Shown: positions 20,352 to 29,922, counted from the first letter of the stretch. The stretch is DNA of 64,000 nt from Monodelphis domestica (GCF_027887165.1 NC_077230.1:328088415-328152414), one strand, 5' to 3'. Made by a program: numbers and translations. Notes: generated from the sequence alone by a model not told the origin.

Positions 20352-20556
20352 TATTTTTTTTTTAACTCTTACCTTCCATCTTAGAATCACTACTGTGTAT
20401 TGGTTATAAGGCAGAAGAGCAGTAAGGGCTAGGCAATGGGGGTTAAGTGACTTGTCCAGGATCACACAGCTAGGAAGTATCTGAGGTCAGATTTGAATAC
20501 AGGACCTTCTGTCTCCTGGCCTGACTCTCAAATCACTGAGCCACCCCACTGCCCCT
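20352..20556 (-). mobile_element. MAR1-like SINE inserted into another SINE's tail
   Basis: It begins with poly-T and AACTCTTACCTTCCATCTTA, followed by the CORE GACTTGTCCAGGATCACACA and the head CTGAGCCACCCCACTGCCCC. CTTTTA occurs on both sides (20348 and 20565). Together with the outer copy it forms a roughly 200-bp imperfect inverted repeat. Confidence 0.92.
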
Positions 20557-20580
20557 GATAAAGACTTTTAAAAGGAAAAA

Positions 20581-20984
20581 AAAAAGAATAACTAAGAGGT
20601 ACCATTAGAAAAGGTAGGTTAGAAAGCAAAAGGGTCCCTACCATTTCCCAATCTCTGATCCCCAAATCCTATGATCTTATTAAAGCCCTATGAATATATA
20701 GGTCAGTCACTGATTCCTGCTTCACAAACAATTTGCTACCATTTTCTGGTTCCTTAAGATCAAATACCTTAAGAAGGAAAGATAACACCTCTTGAACCTC
20801 AGAGATCCCTCTCAAAGTGTTTCTTACTTTTAGAGGTAGAAGAGGCTTAGTAGTATCATGTTGTTTGGCCTTTGGCCTTAAAGCAGATGTTGGCATCATT
20901 GTCCCCATTTTACAGATGAGTCTACTGAGACCCAGGGATTTTGTAGAAGCATGGGATTTCAGTATTGGAAAAGACCTCCATACA
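20581..20984. other. unclassified with a short MIR-like piece
   Basis: CCCCATTTTACAGATGAGTC at 20902 is MIR-like, and the rest is unrecognised. Confidence 0.4.
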
Positions 20985-21290
20985 TCTGTCAGTCAGCCAG
21001 CATTTATTCTGTCTTTACTCTGAACCAGACTTTGTAATAAGAGCAGGGCTATAAAGAAAGGCAAAAGAAAAGAAAACCAATCAATCAAACAAACAAATAA
21101 GACAGTCTCTGTTCTCAAAGAGCATACCTTCTAACAAAGGAGACAATGTGAATGTCTAGGTACGTAAAAGATTTACAGAGTAAATGAAGGAAACCTGAGA
21201 ACTGAATCTGTAGCTCTGGGACCAGGAAAGGTCTCCAACAGAAGGAAGGGCTTGAGTTGAAATCTTGAAGGAAGCTGGGAAAACTAAAAG
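20985..21290 (-). mobile_element. LINE-2 3' end, minus strand
   Basis: GTCAGCCAGCATTTATTCTG, GACAGTCTCTGTTCTCAAAG and GGAAGGGCTTGAGTTGAAAT are in L2 order. An A-rich expansion (CAATCAATCAAACAAACAAA) lies inside. Confidence 0.75.
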
Positions 21291-21337
21291 GTGGAAATCC
21301 TCTGGCTTTATTCTCTCATTTTTATATTATGAGGCCT

Positions 21338-21395
21338 GTCAATCAGTTGATAAGCATTTATTAAGCACTAACTATGTACCAACACTGAGTCCTTG
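21338..21395 (-). mobile_element. LINE-2 3' tip
   Basis: AATCAGTTGATAAGCATTTA TTAAGCACTAACTATGTACC is an inverted L2 terminus, abandoned after about 58 bases. Confidence 0.7.
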
Positions 21396-21482
21396 CCACA
21401 GTTTTGAAGATCTAAATGGTAACTATATACTACTACTCAGATACTATCAATTCTCTGCTTCAGTGATGAGGAACTCACTACC

Positions 21483-22106
21483 TTTTTTTTTTGGTCAATT
21501 TTAAATTTTTTTCAATTACATGTAGAAATAATTTTTTAATATTTTAAAATAATTAGAATTAGAAAATAATTAGAATGTGTCCCATAATACATATTGGTTT
21601 GTAAGCTTTCCTGAGAAAGAATTTTCTACAAGGGCAGTCTTATGCATGTTTCACCAGAAGGAGGTATTATCATCTCCAACATGGGCTATGTCATTTTTTC
21701 AAAACAATTAAAAATCATTTATTTGTTTAATTAATTTATAATATTTTCCATGGTTACATGATTCATATTTTTACCTTCCTCCTGCAGCCAATGAGCAATT
21801 CCACTGGGTTTTACCTGTCATTGATCAAGAGCTATTTCCATGTTATTAACATTTGCACTAGGGTGATCATTTAGAGTCTACATCCCCAATCATATCCCCA
21901 TCAAACTGTGATCAAGCAAAATATTTTTTCCTTCTGTGTTCCTACTTTAGAAATAATTTTTAGCAATTGTTTTCTGACATTTTGGGATTCAGATTCTCTC
22001 CCTCTTTTTATCCTCTTCCTCCCTTCTCCTTCCCTAGATGGTGAATATCTGATATAGGTTAGTTACACCAGTGCTGTCATGAAATACATATTTCCATATT
22101 CCTCAT
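21483..22106 (-). mobile_element. L1 3' ends, nested, with target duplication
   Basis: The outer L1 tail (poly-T then GGTCAATTTTAAATTTTTTT) is interrupted at about 21536 and resumes at about 21951 (AGAAATAATTTTTAGCAATT to TTCCATATTCCTCATG). AGAAATAATTTTT occurs at both break points. Inside lies a second L1 3' UTR of another type (21700-21950, ATTCCACTGGGTTTTACCTG, GATCATTTAGAGTCTACATC). GAACTCACTA flanks the whole composite at 21472 and about 22110. Confidence 0.8.
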
Positions 22107-22339
22107 GCCAGAACTCACTATCTCTTGAGGCGGCCCATTTTTGTACATAATAGGCATTTAATAAGTGTTCAGTTGAGGCAAACTGAAGCCTGACTTTCCC
22201 CCTTCTTGTTCTGTTCTCATCTCCTCCCCTGCTGTGACCCAATACTTTAGCTATTCTGTGATGTGGTACATCTGAGCCCGTGCTTTCCATTTGGTTATTA
22301 CTTTCCAACAATGGCATCTCTCTTGTCCATAATGTAAAG

Positions 22340-22500
22340 AAGCTGAGGGTGTGGTTTAGCGGACTGAGTCATGCTGTGACCTATGGTTTTTAAAATGCTG
22401 CTCAGCTGAAGGAAGCCAGTTGTCCACAACTGACAGCACTGCCCTTCTAACATAAATATGCATCATGGAGTTGCTGAGTGGACTTATAAGAATGCCAAAA
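22340..22500. promoter_or_regulatory. candidate regulatory segment (speculative)
   Basis: Unique-looking sequence with closely packed motif matches: TGTGGTTT (RUNX-like), CTGAGTCATG (AP-1-like), CAGCTG and ATATGCAT (POU-like). Motif matches of this length are common by chance, and no conservation data are available here. Confidence 0.2.
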
Positions 22501-22514
22501 TGTATATTAAGCAG

Positions 22515-22665
22515 CTCAGGCTAAGTTAGAGTCCAGGGGAACATTTCACAGGATGTGGAAAGCATTTAGAATGCCAGAAATGGTCATAAACAAATATTTT
22601 ATTAGATATACACAACATTTTCTCTTCCTCTGTATCAACTCCGTATCAGCCTACATTCCAGGGTG
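22515..22665 (+). repeat. unclassified repeated unit K, copy 1
   Basis: Direct match to 25100-25245. Both carry AATCCAG/AGTCCAG GGGAA, GCAGAAAGCATT (GGAAAGCATT here), AATGCCAGAAATGGTCA, ACAAATATTTTATTAGATAT ACACA and TTTTCTCT. Identity by eye is about 70% with small gaps. No family is recognised. Confidence 0.55.
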
Positions 22666-22867
22666 ACCGAAGGGGAAAACCAGATGAGCAAAACATGTCC
22701 AAGGAACTGGATTGAAAAGTTTTACAATACAAAGAAAAACTTGTTCAACTTTACAAACTGGGAATTTAACAAACTAGACTGGGTCTGGAAGCAACAACCA
22801 GGAAGGTAAAGGGTCAGATCAGTTGAAGAAACTGAGGATCAGATTTTTGTCCTTGAGGGTAGAGATT

Positions 22868-23260
22868 ATTTCAAGTCAAACCAACAAGTATTTATTAAGT
22901 GCCTGCTATTTGTTAGGCACTGTGCTAAGTACTAGATAGTCAAAGAAAGTAAGGAATAAAAGAAAAGTCCCTGATCTCAATGATTTCATAATCTAATGGG
23001 AGAGACAACATGTAAAGAATTATGTACAAACAAGATCTATTCGGGATAAACTGAAGATAATCAGTAGAGGGAAGGCTCTACTATTATGGAGGATCAAGAA
23101 AGGATCATTATTGAAGGTGGGATTTTTTATATGAGCCTCAAAGGAGGACTGGGACACAGCAATATGGAGGAAAACTTTCCAGGCAGTGAAAATAAATGGT
23201 GTGTCTTCTGTAAGGAGGCAAGTTTTACTGGGTTAAAGAGTATGTTGGAGTAGTAAGGTT
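22868..23260 (-). mobile_element. LINE-2 3' end, minus strand
   Basis: AACCAACAAGTATTTATTAA, GGCACTGTGCTAAGTACTAG, GGAGAGACAACATGTAAAGA and TCCAGGCAGTGAAAATAAAT follow L2 order. Unusual variants in 22892-23047 are shared with 23560-23709. Confidence 0.85.
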
Positions 23261-23279
23261 TAAGAAGACTTAGTCTTCA

Positions 23280-23340
23280 TGTTCCTAGCACCTAGGATAG
23301 TGCCTGGCACTTTATGATGTTTGTTGGTTAATTGATTATC
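23280..23340 (+). mobile_element. LINE-2 3' tip, plus strand
   Basis: TGTTCCTAGCACCTAGGATA GTGCCTGGCACTTTATGATG then TTGTTGGTTAATTG is an L2 terminus. Confidence 0.7.
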
Positions 23341-23559
23341 CTGGAGAAGAGAAGTTTCAGGCTGATTGGTACATTAACCACTGTCTTCAAATGTTGGAAG
23401 AGCTGTCAAAGGGATTAAAACAACCTTTAGATTATTATTTTTAAAAGGTTAGAGGGAGTATAGCTCAATGGCTCAGTAAAAAGTGTATCCAGAGACAGGA
23501 GGTCCTGGGTTCAAATTTGACTTCACACATTGTGACCCTAAGCAAGTCTCTTATTCCCC

Positions 23560-23709
23560 TTATTAAGTGCCTGCTATTTGTTAGGCACTGTGCTAAGTAC
23601 TTGATAGCCAAAGAAAGTAAGGAATAAAAGAAAAGTCCCCAAGGGTTTCATAATCTGACAGGAGAGACAACATGTAAAGAACTATGTAAAAACAAGATCT
23701 ATTCAGGAT
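23560..23709. repeat. local copy of 22892-23047 inside a SINE
   Basis: TTATTAAGTGCCTGCTATTT through TCTATTCAGGAT repeats 22892-23047 in direct orientation. Private variants are shared (ATTTGTTAGGCACTG, AGTAAGGAATAAAAGAAAAG). A few substitutions and a 6-base deletion separate the copies. Its ends fall inside the SINE body without a poly-A or target duplication. Confidence 0.88.
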
Positions 23710-23742
23710 CCCTCTTCTGCCTTGGAACCAATATACAATATT

Positions 23743-24297
23743 TTTTTGAAAATTTTATTTAATTAGTCAATTTAGGACATTATTCCTTGGTTACAAGAAT
23801 AGTATTCTTTCCGTCCCCTCCCTCACCCCTTCCAATCATTGATGCACAATTCCACTGGGTTTTACATGTGTCCTTGATCAGAACCCTTTTCCATATTATT
23901 GATATTTGCACCAGGGTGATCATTTAGTCTATATCTGCAATCATATCCTCATCGACCCATGTGATCAAGCAGTTGTTTTTCTTCTGTGTTTCTTTTCCCA
24001 CAGTTTTCCCTGTGAATGTGGATAGCATTCTTTCTCATAGATCCCTCCGAGTTGTTCAGGATCACTGTATTACTGCTAGTAGAGAAGTCCATTACATCTG
24101 ATTGTACCACAGTGTATCTGTCTCTGTGTACAATGTTCTCCTGGTTCTGCTCCTTTCGCTCTGCATCAATTCCTGGAGGTCATTCCAGTTCACATGGAAT
24201 TCCTCCCGTTCATTATTCCTTTGAGCACAAAAGTATTCTATTACCAACAGATACCACAATTTGTTCAGCCATTCCCCAACTGAAGGGCATCCCCTCC
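23743..24297 (-). mobile_element. LINE-1 3' end (ORF2 C-terminus and 3' UTR)
   Basis: Poly-T start, then an inverted L1 3' UTR. On the minus strand from about 24290 it codes for GEWLNKLWYLLVIEYFCAQR, NWNDLQELMQSERSR and TLYTETDTLWYN, the marsupial L1 ORF2 C-terminus. It is flanked by perfect 15-bp copies of CCAATATACAATATT (23728-23742 and 24298-24312). The insertion is 5'-truncated and fairly young. Confidence 0.95.
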
Positions 24298-24384
24298 CCA
24301 ATATACAATATTAATTCCAAGACAGAAAGTAAGGGTTTTTAAAATAAAAAAAGGGATTAGAAAGAGGTGCATATCTGGACTTTC

Positions 24385-24580
24385 AACAGGGTAAGGTTGA
24401 AGGGAACTCCAGTGTGAAAATTCCCTTTATTGATGTGGATCAGTAGCTCATCTGTAACTTACAACCCTGAAAAATCACCTTGGTCACAGGTACTTGCCCA
24501 GGGTCACAAATGGAGCATGAATCCAAATCTTCCTCACTCCTTGTCTAGCTTTCTAACTATTACATAATGCTGCATCTCTT
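24385..24580 (-). mobile_element. SINE-D, minus strand
   Basis: SINE-D is a local label for another MIR-like tRNA-headed SINE. It shows ATTCCCTTTATTGATGTGGA TCAGTAGCTCATCTGTAACT, then CTTGCCCAGGGTCACAAATG and the head end CATAATGCTGC. It is the reverse of the copy at 28962. Confidence 0.7.
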
Positions 24581-24740
24581 TGAAATTTTCCTTACTTTTT
24601 ATTCTATATAGCTAAAAAGGACAGAAATGAAACTATTGGGTTAGATGTTTGAAGGATGCAGATTTTAGTTAAATATAAAGAAAAAATTCTAATAAACAGA
24701 GATAACTGGTGGCCTGGGCCACTTCAGGAAGTAATGAGCT

Positions 24741-25002
24741 AATAATAATAATAATAATAATTTGTGTACCATTTTTAGGTTTGCAAACTGCTTTATAAAT
24801 ATTATTTAATTTTAGTCCTACAACAAAACTGGGAGATAGGTGCTATTATTATCTCTATTTTAAAGATCCTAAAGCAGGGGAAGACAGAGGATAAATGACT
24901 TGCCCAGGGTCATACAGCTAGGAAGTATCTGAGGCCAAATTTGAATCTAGAACCTCCTTCTCTAGGCCTGGCTCTCTTAACCACTGATTCACCTAGTTGC
25001 TC
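24741..25002 (-). mobile_element. MIR element, minus strand, with (AAT)n end
   Basis: Seven AAT units (24741-24762), then TTTGCAAACTGCTTTATAAA, GGGAGATAGGTGCTATTATT, GACTTGCCCAGGGTCATACA and a head ending CACCTAGTTGCTC. Confidence 0.88.
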
Positions 25003-25099
25003 TTTCTCTATTGTCTTTTCAAATACACATATGACATTCTATGCTGTTGAGGTCATTGGGCAGAATCACAGAACATATACCAAACAGTTTAAACCGAGC

Positions 25100-25245
25100 T
25101 GGACAATATCCTCAGAATCCAGAGGAATATTTGATAGAGTGCAGAAAGCATTCAGAGTGCCAAGAAGAGTCAGAAGCAAATATCTTGCTGAATACACACA
25201 GTATTTTCTCTCCCAATCTATCAGTCTCAAATCTGTATATATTCC
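25100..25245 (+). repeat. unclassified repeated unit K, copy 2
   Basis: Partner of 22515-22665, 2.6 kb away in the same direction. An open frame of 112 codons crosses it, but the partner copy is not open in the equivalent frame, so coding is unlikely. Confidence 0.55.
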
Positions 25246-25344
25246 TGATTGGAACTACACCAGCAGTCCTATTAGATAGAAAGCTTAGCATTTGTTGACT
25301 TTATTTCAAGCAAGAAGACTCTGAGGAGGTTAAGTGTTAGGTTC

Positions 25345-25840
25345 TAATAAACTTCTTGTCCTGACATTTAAAGTCCCCCCCTCCCCCATCCAGCTCCCAT
25401 CTACTGTTCCAGCCTTAATGTACATTCCAATTCCAGTGCTTTATCCAATGCGACTCTTAGCTGCCCCATTACTAAAGTTCTTTAAACAGAACTTACATGG
25501 CTATTACAGAATCATACTACATTCTAGCTAAACCAGATGACTGGCTGCATCCGTGGTTAGCCATGCTATTTATCCCCTTGTCTCAGTAATTTTATATGAA
25601 TTGTCCCAACAACCACACCTTTCCCTGGAAGGCACAACCCTATTCATTTTCACTTTTCTTCTTTCTTTACTTAGCTCAGGTACTACTTCCTCCTTGAAGT
25701 CTTCCTTGATTTTTTCCTTCCTTTGACAAAGATGTTTCTTTCTTTACATTTTTCTAGAGCACTATCTCAAGATTGATCTGTTGCCCATGCCCCCATTATG
25801 TTTTATCTCATCTCATGAAATACTTGTCTGTGTATAGAAT
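25345..25840 (+). mobile_element. LINE-2, plus strand (ORF2 end and 3' UTR)
   Basis: GACATTTAAAGTCCCCCCCT, CTTAGCTCAGGTACTACTTC CTCCTTGAAGTCTTCCTTGA and CATGCCCCCATTATGTTTTA run in sense L2 order. Confidence 0.7.
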
Positions 25841-25844
25841 CTTA

Positions 25845-26303
25845 GGAATGGAAAATGGATCAGGACTCATTGAGTCCAAACTATACCTGAATAGAGATCC
25901 CTTCTACAATACACTTGCATAAGCTATCACCAAACCTTAGCTTAAAGATGGCCTGGGAAGCCCACTGCCTCCCAAGGCAGCCCATTCTACTTGTGGAGAG
26001 TTCCAGTTGTTGGGAAATTTTTCCTGACATTGAAAGCTAAATCTATTCCCCAGAAATGCCCAACCATGATTTCTTTTCTTTAGGTTAAATAGAACATTTC
26101 TAAGTCTTCTTCTACAATAGTCTTTTAAATACCCAAAGAAAAGTAAAGTCTTCTCTTCTCTAGACTCAGAGTCACAGCTCCATCAGCCAGAACTCAGGAG
26201 GCACCATCTTTACCATCCTAGCTACCTTCCTTTGGAGCCTTTCCACCTTACCAAATAATACTCTTTCTGAAGTGGGGTACCACGGGCTGAATATAGTCCT
26301 TAC
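25845..26303 (-). mobile_element. CR1/L3 LINE 3' end, minus strand
   Basis: CCCACTGCCTCCCAAGGCAG CCCATTCTACTTGTGG, GTTGGGAAATTTTTCCTGAC and CAATAGTCTTTTAAATACCC are the inverted CR1/L3 3' region. The upstream end shows GCCTTTCCACCTTACCAAAT. Confidence 0.85.
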
Positions 26304-26479
26304 CTTTCTCACAGGTGGTGGTGAGGAAATTACTTTGTAAACCCTCTAAACATAAGCTATACTTTCCCAGTCCTCTACCATGAACCTTTGGAACATACAG
26401 TTCTCCCTTCCAACTATTTAAGCCCTACCTAACTGAAGCAGATTGAAACATATCATTTCTTTATTTCATTTCCTCTGTG

Positions 26480-26920
26480 ACTTTTTCCTCTGGTGTAAGC
26501 GATATGTTTCTTGTTTCACAATAAGATGAAGAGGGAAAATGTATTACATTATAATATATGTAAAACCAATATCTTATTACCTGCCTTCTTGGGGAGGGAT
26601 GAGAGAGAGGTAGAAAATGTGAATTGTAAAAGACCAGAGAACAAATATTAACATTTGGATCTAAATGTAATCTTTTTTTTTAAACCCTTACCTTCTGTCT
26701 TAAAATCAATATTGTGTATTGGTTCCAAGGCAGAAGAGTGGTAAGGGCTAGGCAATGGGGGTTAAGTGACTTGCTCAGGGTCACACAACTGGGAAGTGTC
26801 TGAGGTCAGATTTGAACCTAGGACCTTCTGTCTCTAGGTCTGGCTCTCAATCCACTGAGCTATCGAGCTGCCCCTCTAAATGTAATCTTGAAAAAATAAA
26901 AATTTTAAAATTAAAAAACT
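26480..26920 (+). mobile_element. LINE-1 3' UTR, plus strand, split by a SINE
   Basis: Left part AATATATGTAAAACCAATAT, CCTGCCTTCTTGGGGAGGGA and GAACAAATATTAACATTTGG. Right part TTGAAAAAATAAAAATTTTA. It is the same L1 tail type as at 28600-28780, interrupted by the MAR1 at 26675. Confidence 0.75.
26675..26874 (-). mobile_element. MAR1-like SINE with perfect target duplication
   Basis: Complete from poly-T to GAGCTGCCCC, minus strand. The 15-bp TCTAAATGTAATCTT is repeated exactly at 26660-26674 and 26875-26889. It is inserted in the L1 3' UTR at 26480. Confidence 0.96.
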
Positions 26921-26929
26921 CTATCTATT

Positions 26930-27045
26930 AAGTTTCATCACTAATTTTTTTCCTGCAAGAAACCTTTCCTAACTCCAAGCCCCATTGATTTTTCCTCTCC
27001 TTATCTCTGATAATATTTTTAGATGGTTATGCTACATTTTGGTTA
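26930..27045 (+). mobile_element. LINE-2 3' fragment, plus strand
   Basis: CTGCAAGAAACCTTTCCTAA CTCCAAGCCCC then ATTTTTAGATGGTTATGC is the sense L2 3' region. A further tip (CTGGCACACAGTAGGTACTT) lies at 27183. Confidence 0.6.
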
Positions 27046-27054
27046 TTTGAATTT

Positions 27055-27125
27055 TAGAATCATGTTGCTATAGTTGGAAGTGACCTTAGGTTCATCTAGT
27101 CCCACTTCATTTTAAATAAACTCCT
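27055..27125 (-). mobile_element. MIR3-type fragment
   Basis: AGAATCATGTTGCTATAGTT GGAAGTGACCTTAGGTTCAT CTAGTCCCA is the inverted MIR3 3' part. Confidence 0.6.
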
Positions 27126-27219
27126 TTGTGTCATCAGATTTTTCCTCAGCTGTTCCTTCCACTTTTTCAAATTAAGTCAAATCTGGCACACAGTAGGTAC
27201 TTAATACAGGCAGTGACTT

Positions 27220-27829
27220 TCTTCTGATATAATTTCATTCCTCACAATCCTATCCTGGGGGCTCCTTCCCACTTAACTTAATTAGGAAGAAGTTAGCAGT
27301 TAGAAGATTCTTTGATCATCCTATCTCCTTTAAAAATAATTGTTTTGTTGCCATCACAACAAATATGGCATCAAGCATTAAAACAATTGTGATGGAACAC
27401 TTGTGAAAACCAGGAACAATTTCAGATGTTTCTTGACAGGGTAGGCTATGTCTAGCTCTTGTAGTTATACCTCAAGGAAGCTGATCCTCCCCATACAATT
27501 CATATACAATCTAGCATTTTTGAAGGGCTTTTTCCAATAATAACCCAATAAGGTTAATATCTGATTGACTCTATTTTACAGGTGAAGAAATTGAGGTTTA
27601 GAAAGATTACATGACTTACACTTAATCATACACCTGGTATGTGCCAGTCACTAACCAAACTTGGGCCTCCTGAGGCAAAGATCACTGCCTTAACCACCAC
27701 ATAACGGGTTGTCTCTCCAATCCAAAAGCTGTGCCTTCTTTCCTAGCCTTGTTCCTGGACTATGTAAAGTGGCTGCCCTAATAAGTGGTCAAAGAATATA
27801 ATCAGGAAGTTTTAAAAAGAAGAAATGCA
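27220..27829. other. mixed: unclassified plus one degraded MIR
   Basis: 27555-27700 is MIR-like on the minus strand (TTTTACAGGTGAAGAAATTG AGG, TCACTGCCTTAACC). The flanking sequence is unrecognised. Confidence 0.45.
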
Positions 27830-28790
27830 AAATATTAGTCATATAGAGAATTCTCCAAAGCACTAATAATAAGAAAAAGGCAAATTAAAGCATCTCTAAA
27901 TTTCTGCTACACATACATTATATTAACAAAAGTGATAAAAAGAAGAGAACAATTGTTGGAGGATCTATGAGAGGACAAGCACACTAATGCATTGTTGGTG
28001 GAGTTGTTTATTAGTCTAGCCATTCTGGAAAGCAATATAGAACTGTATTTTTAAAAATTACTCACTACTGCATAATCCTTAACCCAGAAATACCACTTTT
28101 AGTATATACATTCCACAGAAGTCAAAGACAGAAGAAAACAAAAATATTTATATCAGCACTCTTTGCTGTAGCAAGGAACTGGAAACAAAGTGGCTGTCCT
28201 TAAATTGGCAAACAGTAGAACAACTTATACTATATTAACTTTATAGAATATTTATATGCAATAGTAAATAATATGATGCATCCAAAGGAACCTGGAAAAG
28301 CTTGTATGAACTGACAAATAGTGAAATTCATAGTACCAGGAGAACAAATTTGGCCACAATTTAATTGATGGCCATGATAATGTAAAGGAAAACAACTTTG
28401 AAAGATATCAGAACTCTGATGAATTCAGTAAACTATCATGACTTAGAAGACTGATCAGAAATACACTTCTTGTCTCTTGACAGAGAAGTGATGGGCCAGG
28501 AATTCATGATGACATGCACACATATGTTTTTGGACATGGTGAATGGATTGCATTGTTTTGTTTCATTATTCTTGGTTGTTCATGACTAATATGAAAATAT
28601 ATTTTGCAAGACTGAATATATATATAACCAATATCAAATTTTTTGCTTGCCTTCTTAATGTGGAGGGAGGAGAGAGAAGGAAGTAGTGAGGGGGAGAATT
28701 TGGAACTAACAAATTTAAAAACAAATATTAAAGATTGTTTTTACATATAATTTTAAAAATATATAAAAATATACTTAGTTATTATTAAGG
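27830..28790 (+). mobile_element. LINE-1 3' end (ORF2 C-terminal part and 3' UTR)
   Basis: Sense L1 shows ATTGTTGGAGGATCTATGAG, GCATTGTTGGTGGAGTTGTT, GCCATTCTGGAAAGCAATAT and ACCCAGAAATACCACTTTTA from the ORF2 end. A 3' UTR with TCTTGGTTGTTCATGACTAA and an A-rich tail follows. There are many stops. This is an old 5'-truncated copy of about 960 bp. Confidence 0.85.
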
Positions 28791-28810
28791 AGGTCTTCAA
28801 AGGGAGTTGG

Positions 28811-28915
28811 ATACACAGGATGTCCCAAAAGTCTTAGTGTAGCTGAAAAAGGATTAAAGCTCTAAAATCAGTTTTAATAGCTTACAACTGCACTGAAACT
28901 TTTGGGACACTTTAT
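28811..28915. mobile_element. mariner-like MITE
   Basis: About 105 bp with imperfect inverted ends: CAGGATGTCCCAAAAGTCTT on the left, and the complement of the right end reads AGTGTCCCAAAAGTTTCAGTG. There is no coding capacity. The ends match the TGTCCCAAAAGT-type termini of marsupial mariner-derived elements. A TA target duplication is plausible (ATACA left, TTTAT right) but not clean. Confidence 0.88.
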
Positions 28916-28961
28916 TCATGCTAGCTATCACCACCGTCATCCTCAATAGCATCACCACTAA

Positions 28962-29215
28962 CAGCCTAGTATGGCATAGTGGATAGAGAGCTTTCTTTAG
29001 AATCAGAAAGACCTGAGTTCAAGTCCCACCTCTGATACTTACTGGCTGTGTGACCATGGGCAAGTCACTTAATTATCTCTCAGCATGCCCAGGCAACACT
29101 CTCAGACTATAAAACTGTAGAGTAAGTGCTGATTGATGGATCAATGAAGGGAATTTCCTTACTGAGACTTCCCTGTACCAATGAAATCACAGTTCTGATC
29201 CCTGTCCCACTTCCT
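28962..29215 (+). mobile_element. SINE-D, plus strand
   Basis: Head TAGTATGGCATAGTGGATAG, B-box GAGTTCAAGTCCCACCTC, CORE TGACCATGGGCAAGTCACTT, then the family-specific CTCAGACTATAAAACTGTAG and CCAATGAAATCACAGTTCTG. It is near full length. Confidence 0.8.
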
Positions 29216-29597
29216 CCACCCCCCCCCCCACGTTGTGTCCTCCACTTGTCATCATTGTTATCTCTAAGGAAGTGTGTTGTTTGTATTCATTTCTGTATTT
29301 CTCTTACAGTCTAACACAGTCTAGATTTGTACTTGTTAGACTCTTAGTAAATTTTTGCGGAATATGTGAATAAGTAAAAGAAAGAAATGAAATGTCTAGC
29401 TAGGACTAGGGAGTTGACAGTTGCACTGTCCTTTGTCCTGATTAGAACATATCTGGAATACTGTGTTCCATTCTGGGAGCCATGTTTTGGGAAGGATATT
29501 AATCAGTGGGAGAGTGTCTAGAGAAGGGCAGCCAAGATGGTAAGGGTCTCCAGTTCATGCCATGTGAGAATTGGTTGAGGGAACTGGGGACCAATTT

Positions 29598-29631
29598 GAG
29601 CGTGAAGGATCATGTGAGTGTCCCAAAGGGA
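29598..29631. repeat. 34-bp short duplication, copy 1
   Basis: It carries GTGAAGGATCATGTGAGTGT then CCCAAAGGGA. The other copy is at 30565-30598 with AC/CA differences. Here it interrupts CR1 sequence. Confidence 0.8.
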
Positions 29632-29804
29632 AGAGAAGAATTAAGGGAGACATGATGACTGTCAAGTATTTGAGGGGCTACCATGCAGAGGAAGACTTAG
29701 ATTTTTTTTCTGCTTGGTTTCAGAAAAAGAAAACACCTTATCAATTTGGGATTAATATAAGAGAAAACTTCCTAACCATTAGAACTATAAAGTCATTTAA
29801 TTCT

Positions 29805-29922
29805 GCTTGCCTCAGTTCCTTCATCTGTAAAATGAGCAGGAAACCACTTCAGTATCTCTGCTAGAAAAACCCAAATAGAGTCATGAAGAGTCACAAACAA
29901 CTGAAATGACTGAACGACAAGG
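29805..29922 (+). mobile_element. SINE-B 3' part inside CR1
   Basis: GCCTCAGTTCCTTCATCTGT AAAATGAGC then AGGAAACCACTTCAGTATCT and CAACTGAAATGACTGAACGA CAA is the 3' two thirds of SINE-B. CR1 resumes at about 29940. Confidence 0.8.

Larger units (their letters stand above)
23455..24350 (+). mobile_element. MAR1-like SINE with two internal insertions
   Basis: The head and B-box (GGTCCTGGGTTCAAATTTGA) run to about 23559. A 150-bp copied L2 piece replaces the GCCTAGCCCTTAC part. The SINE resumes CTCTTCTGCCTTGGAACCAA (23711-23742), is broken by an L1 tail (23743-24297), and ends TTAATTCCAAGACAGAAAGT AAGGG to about 24350. Confidence 0.88.
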
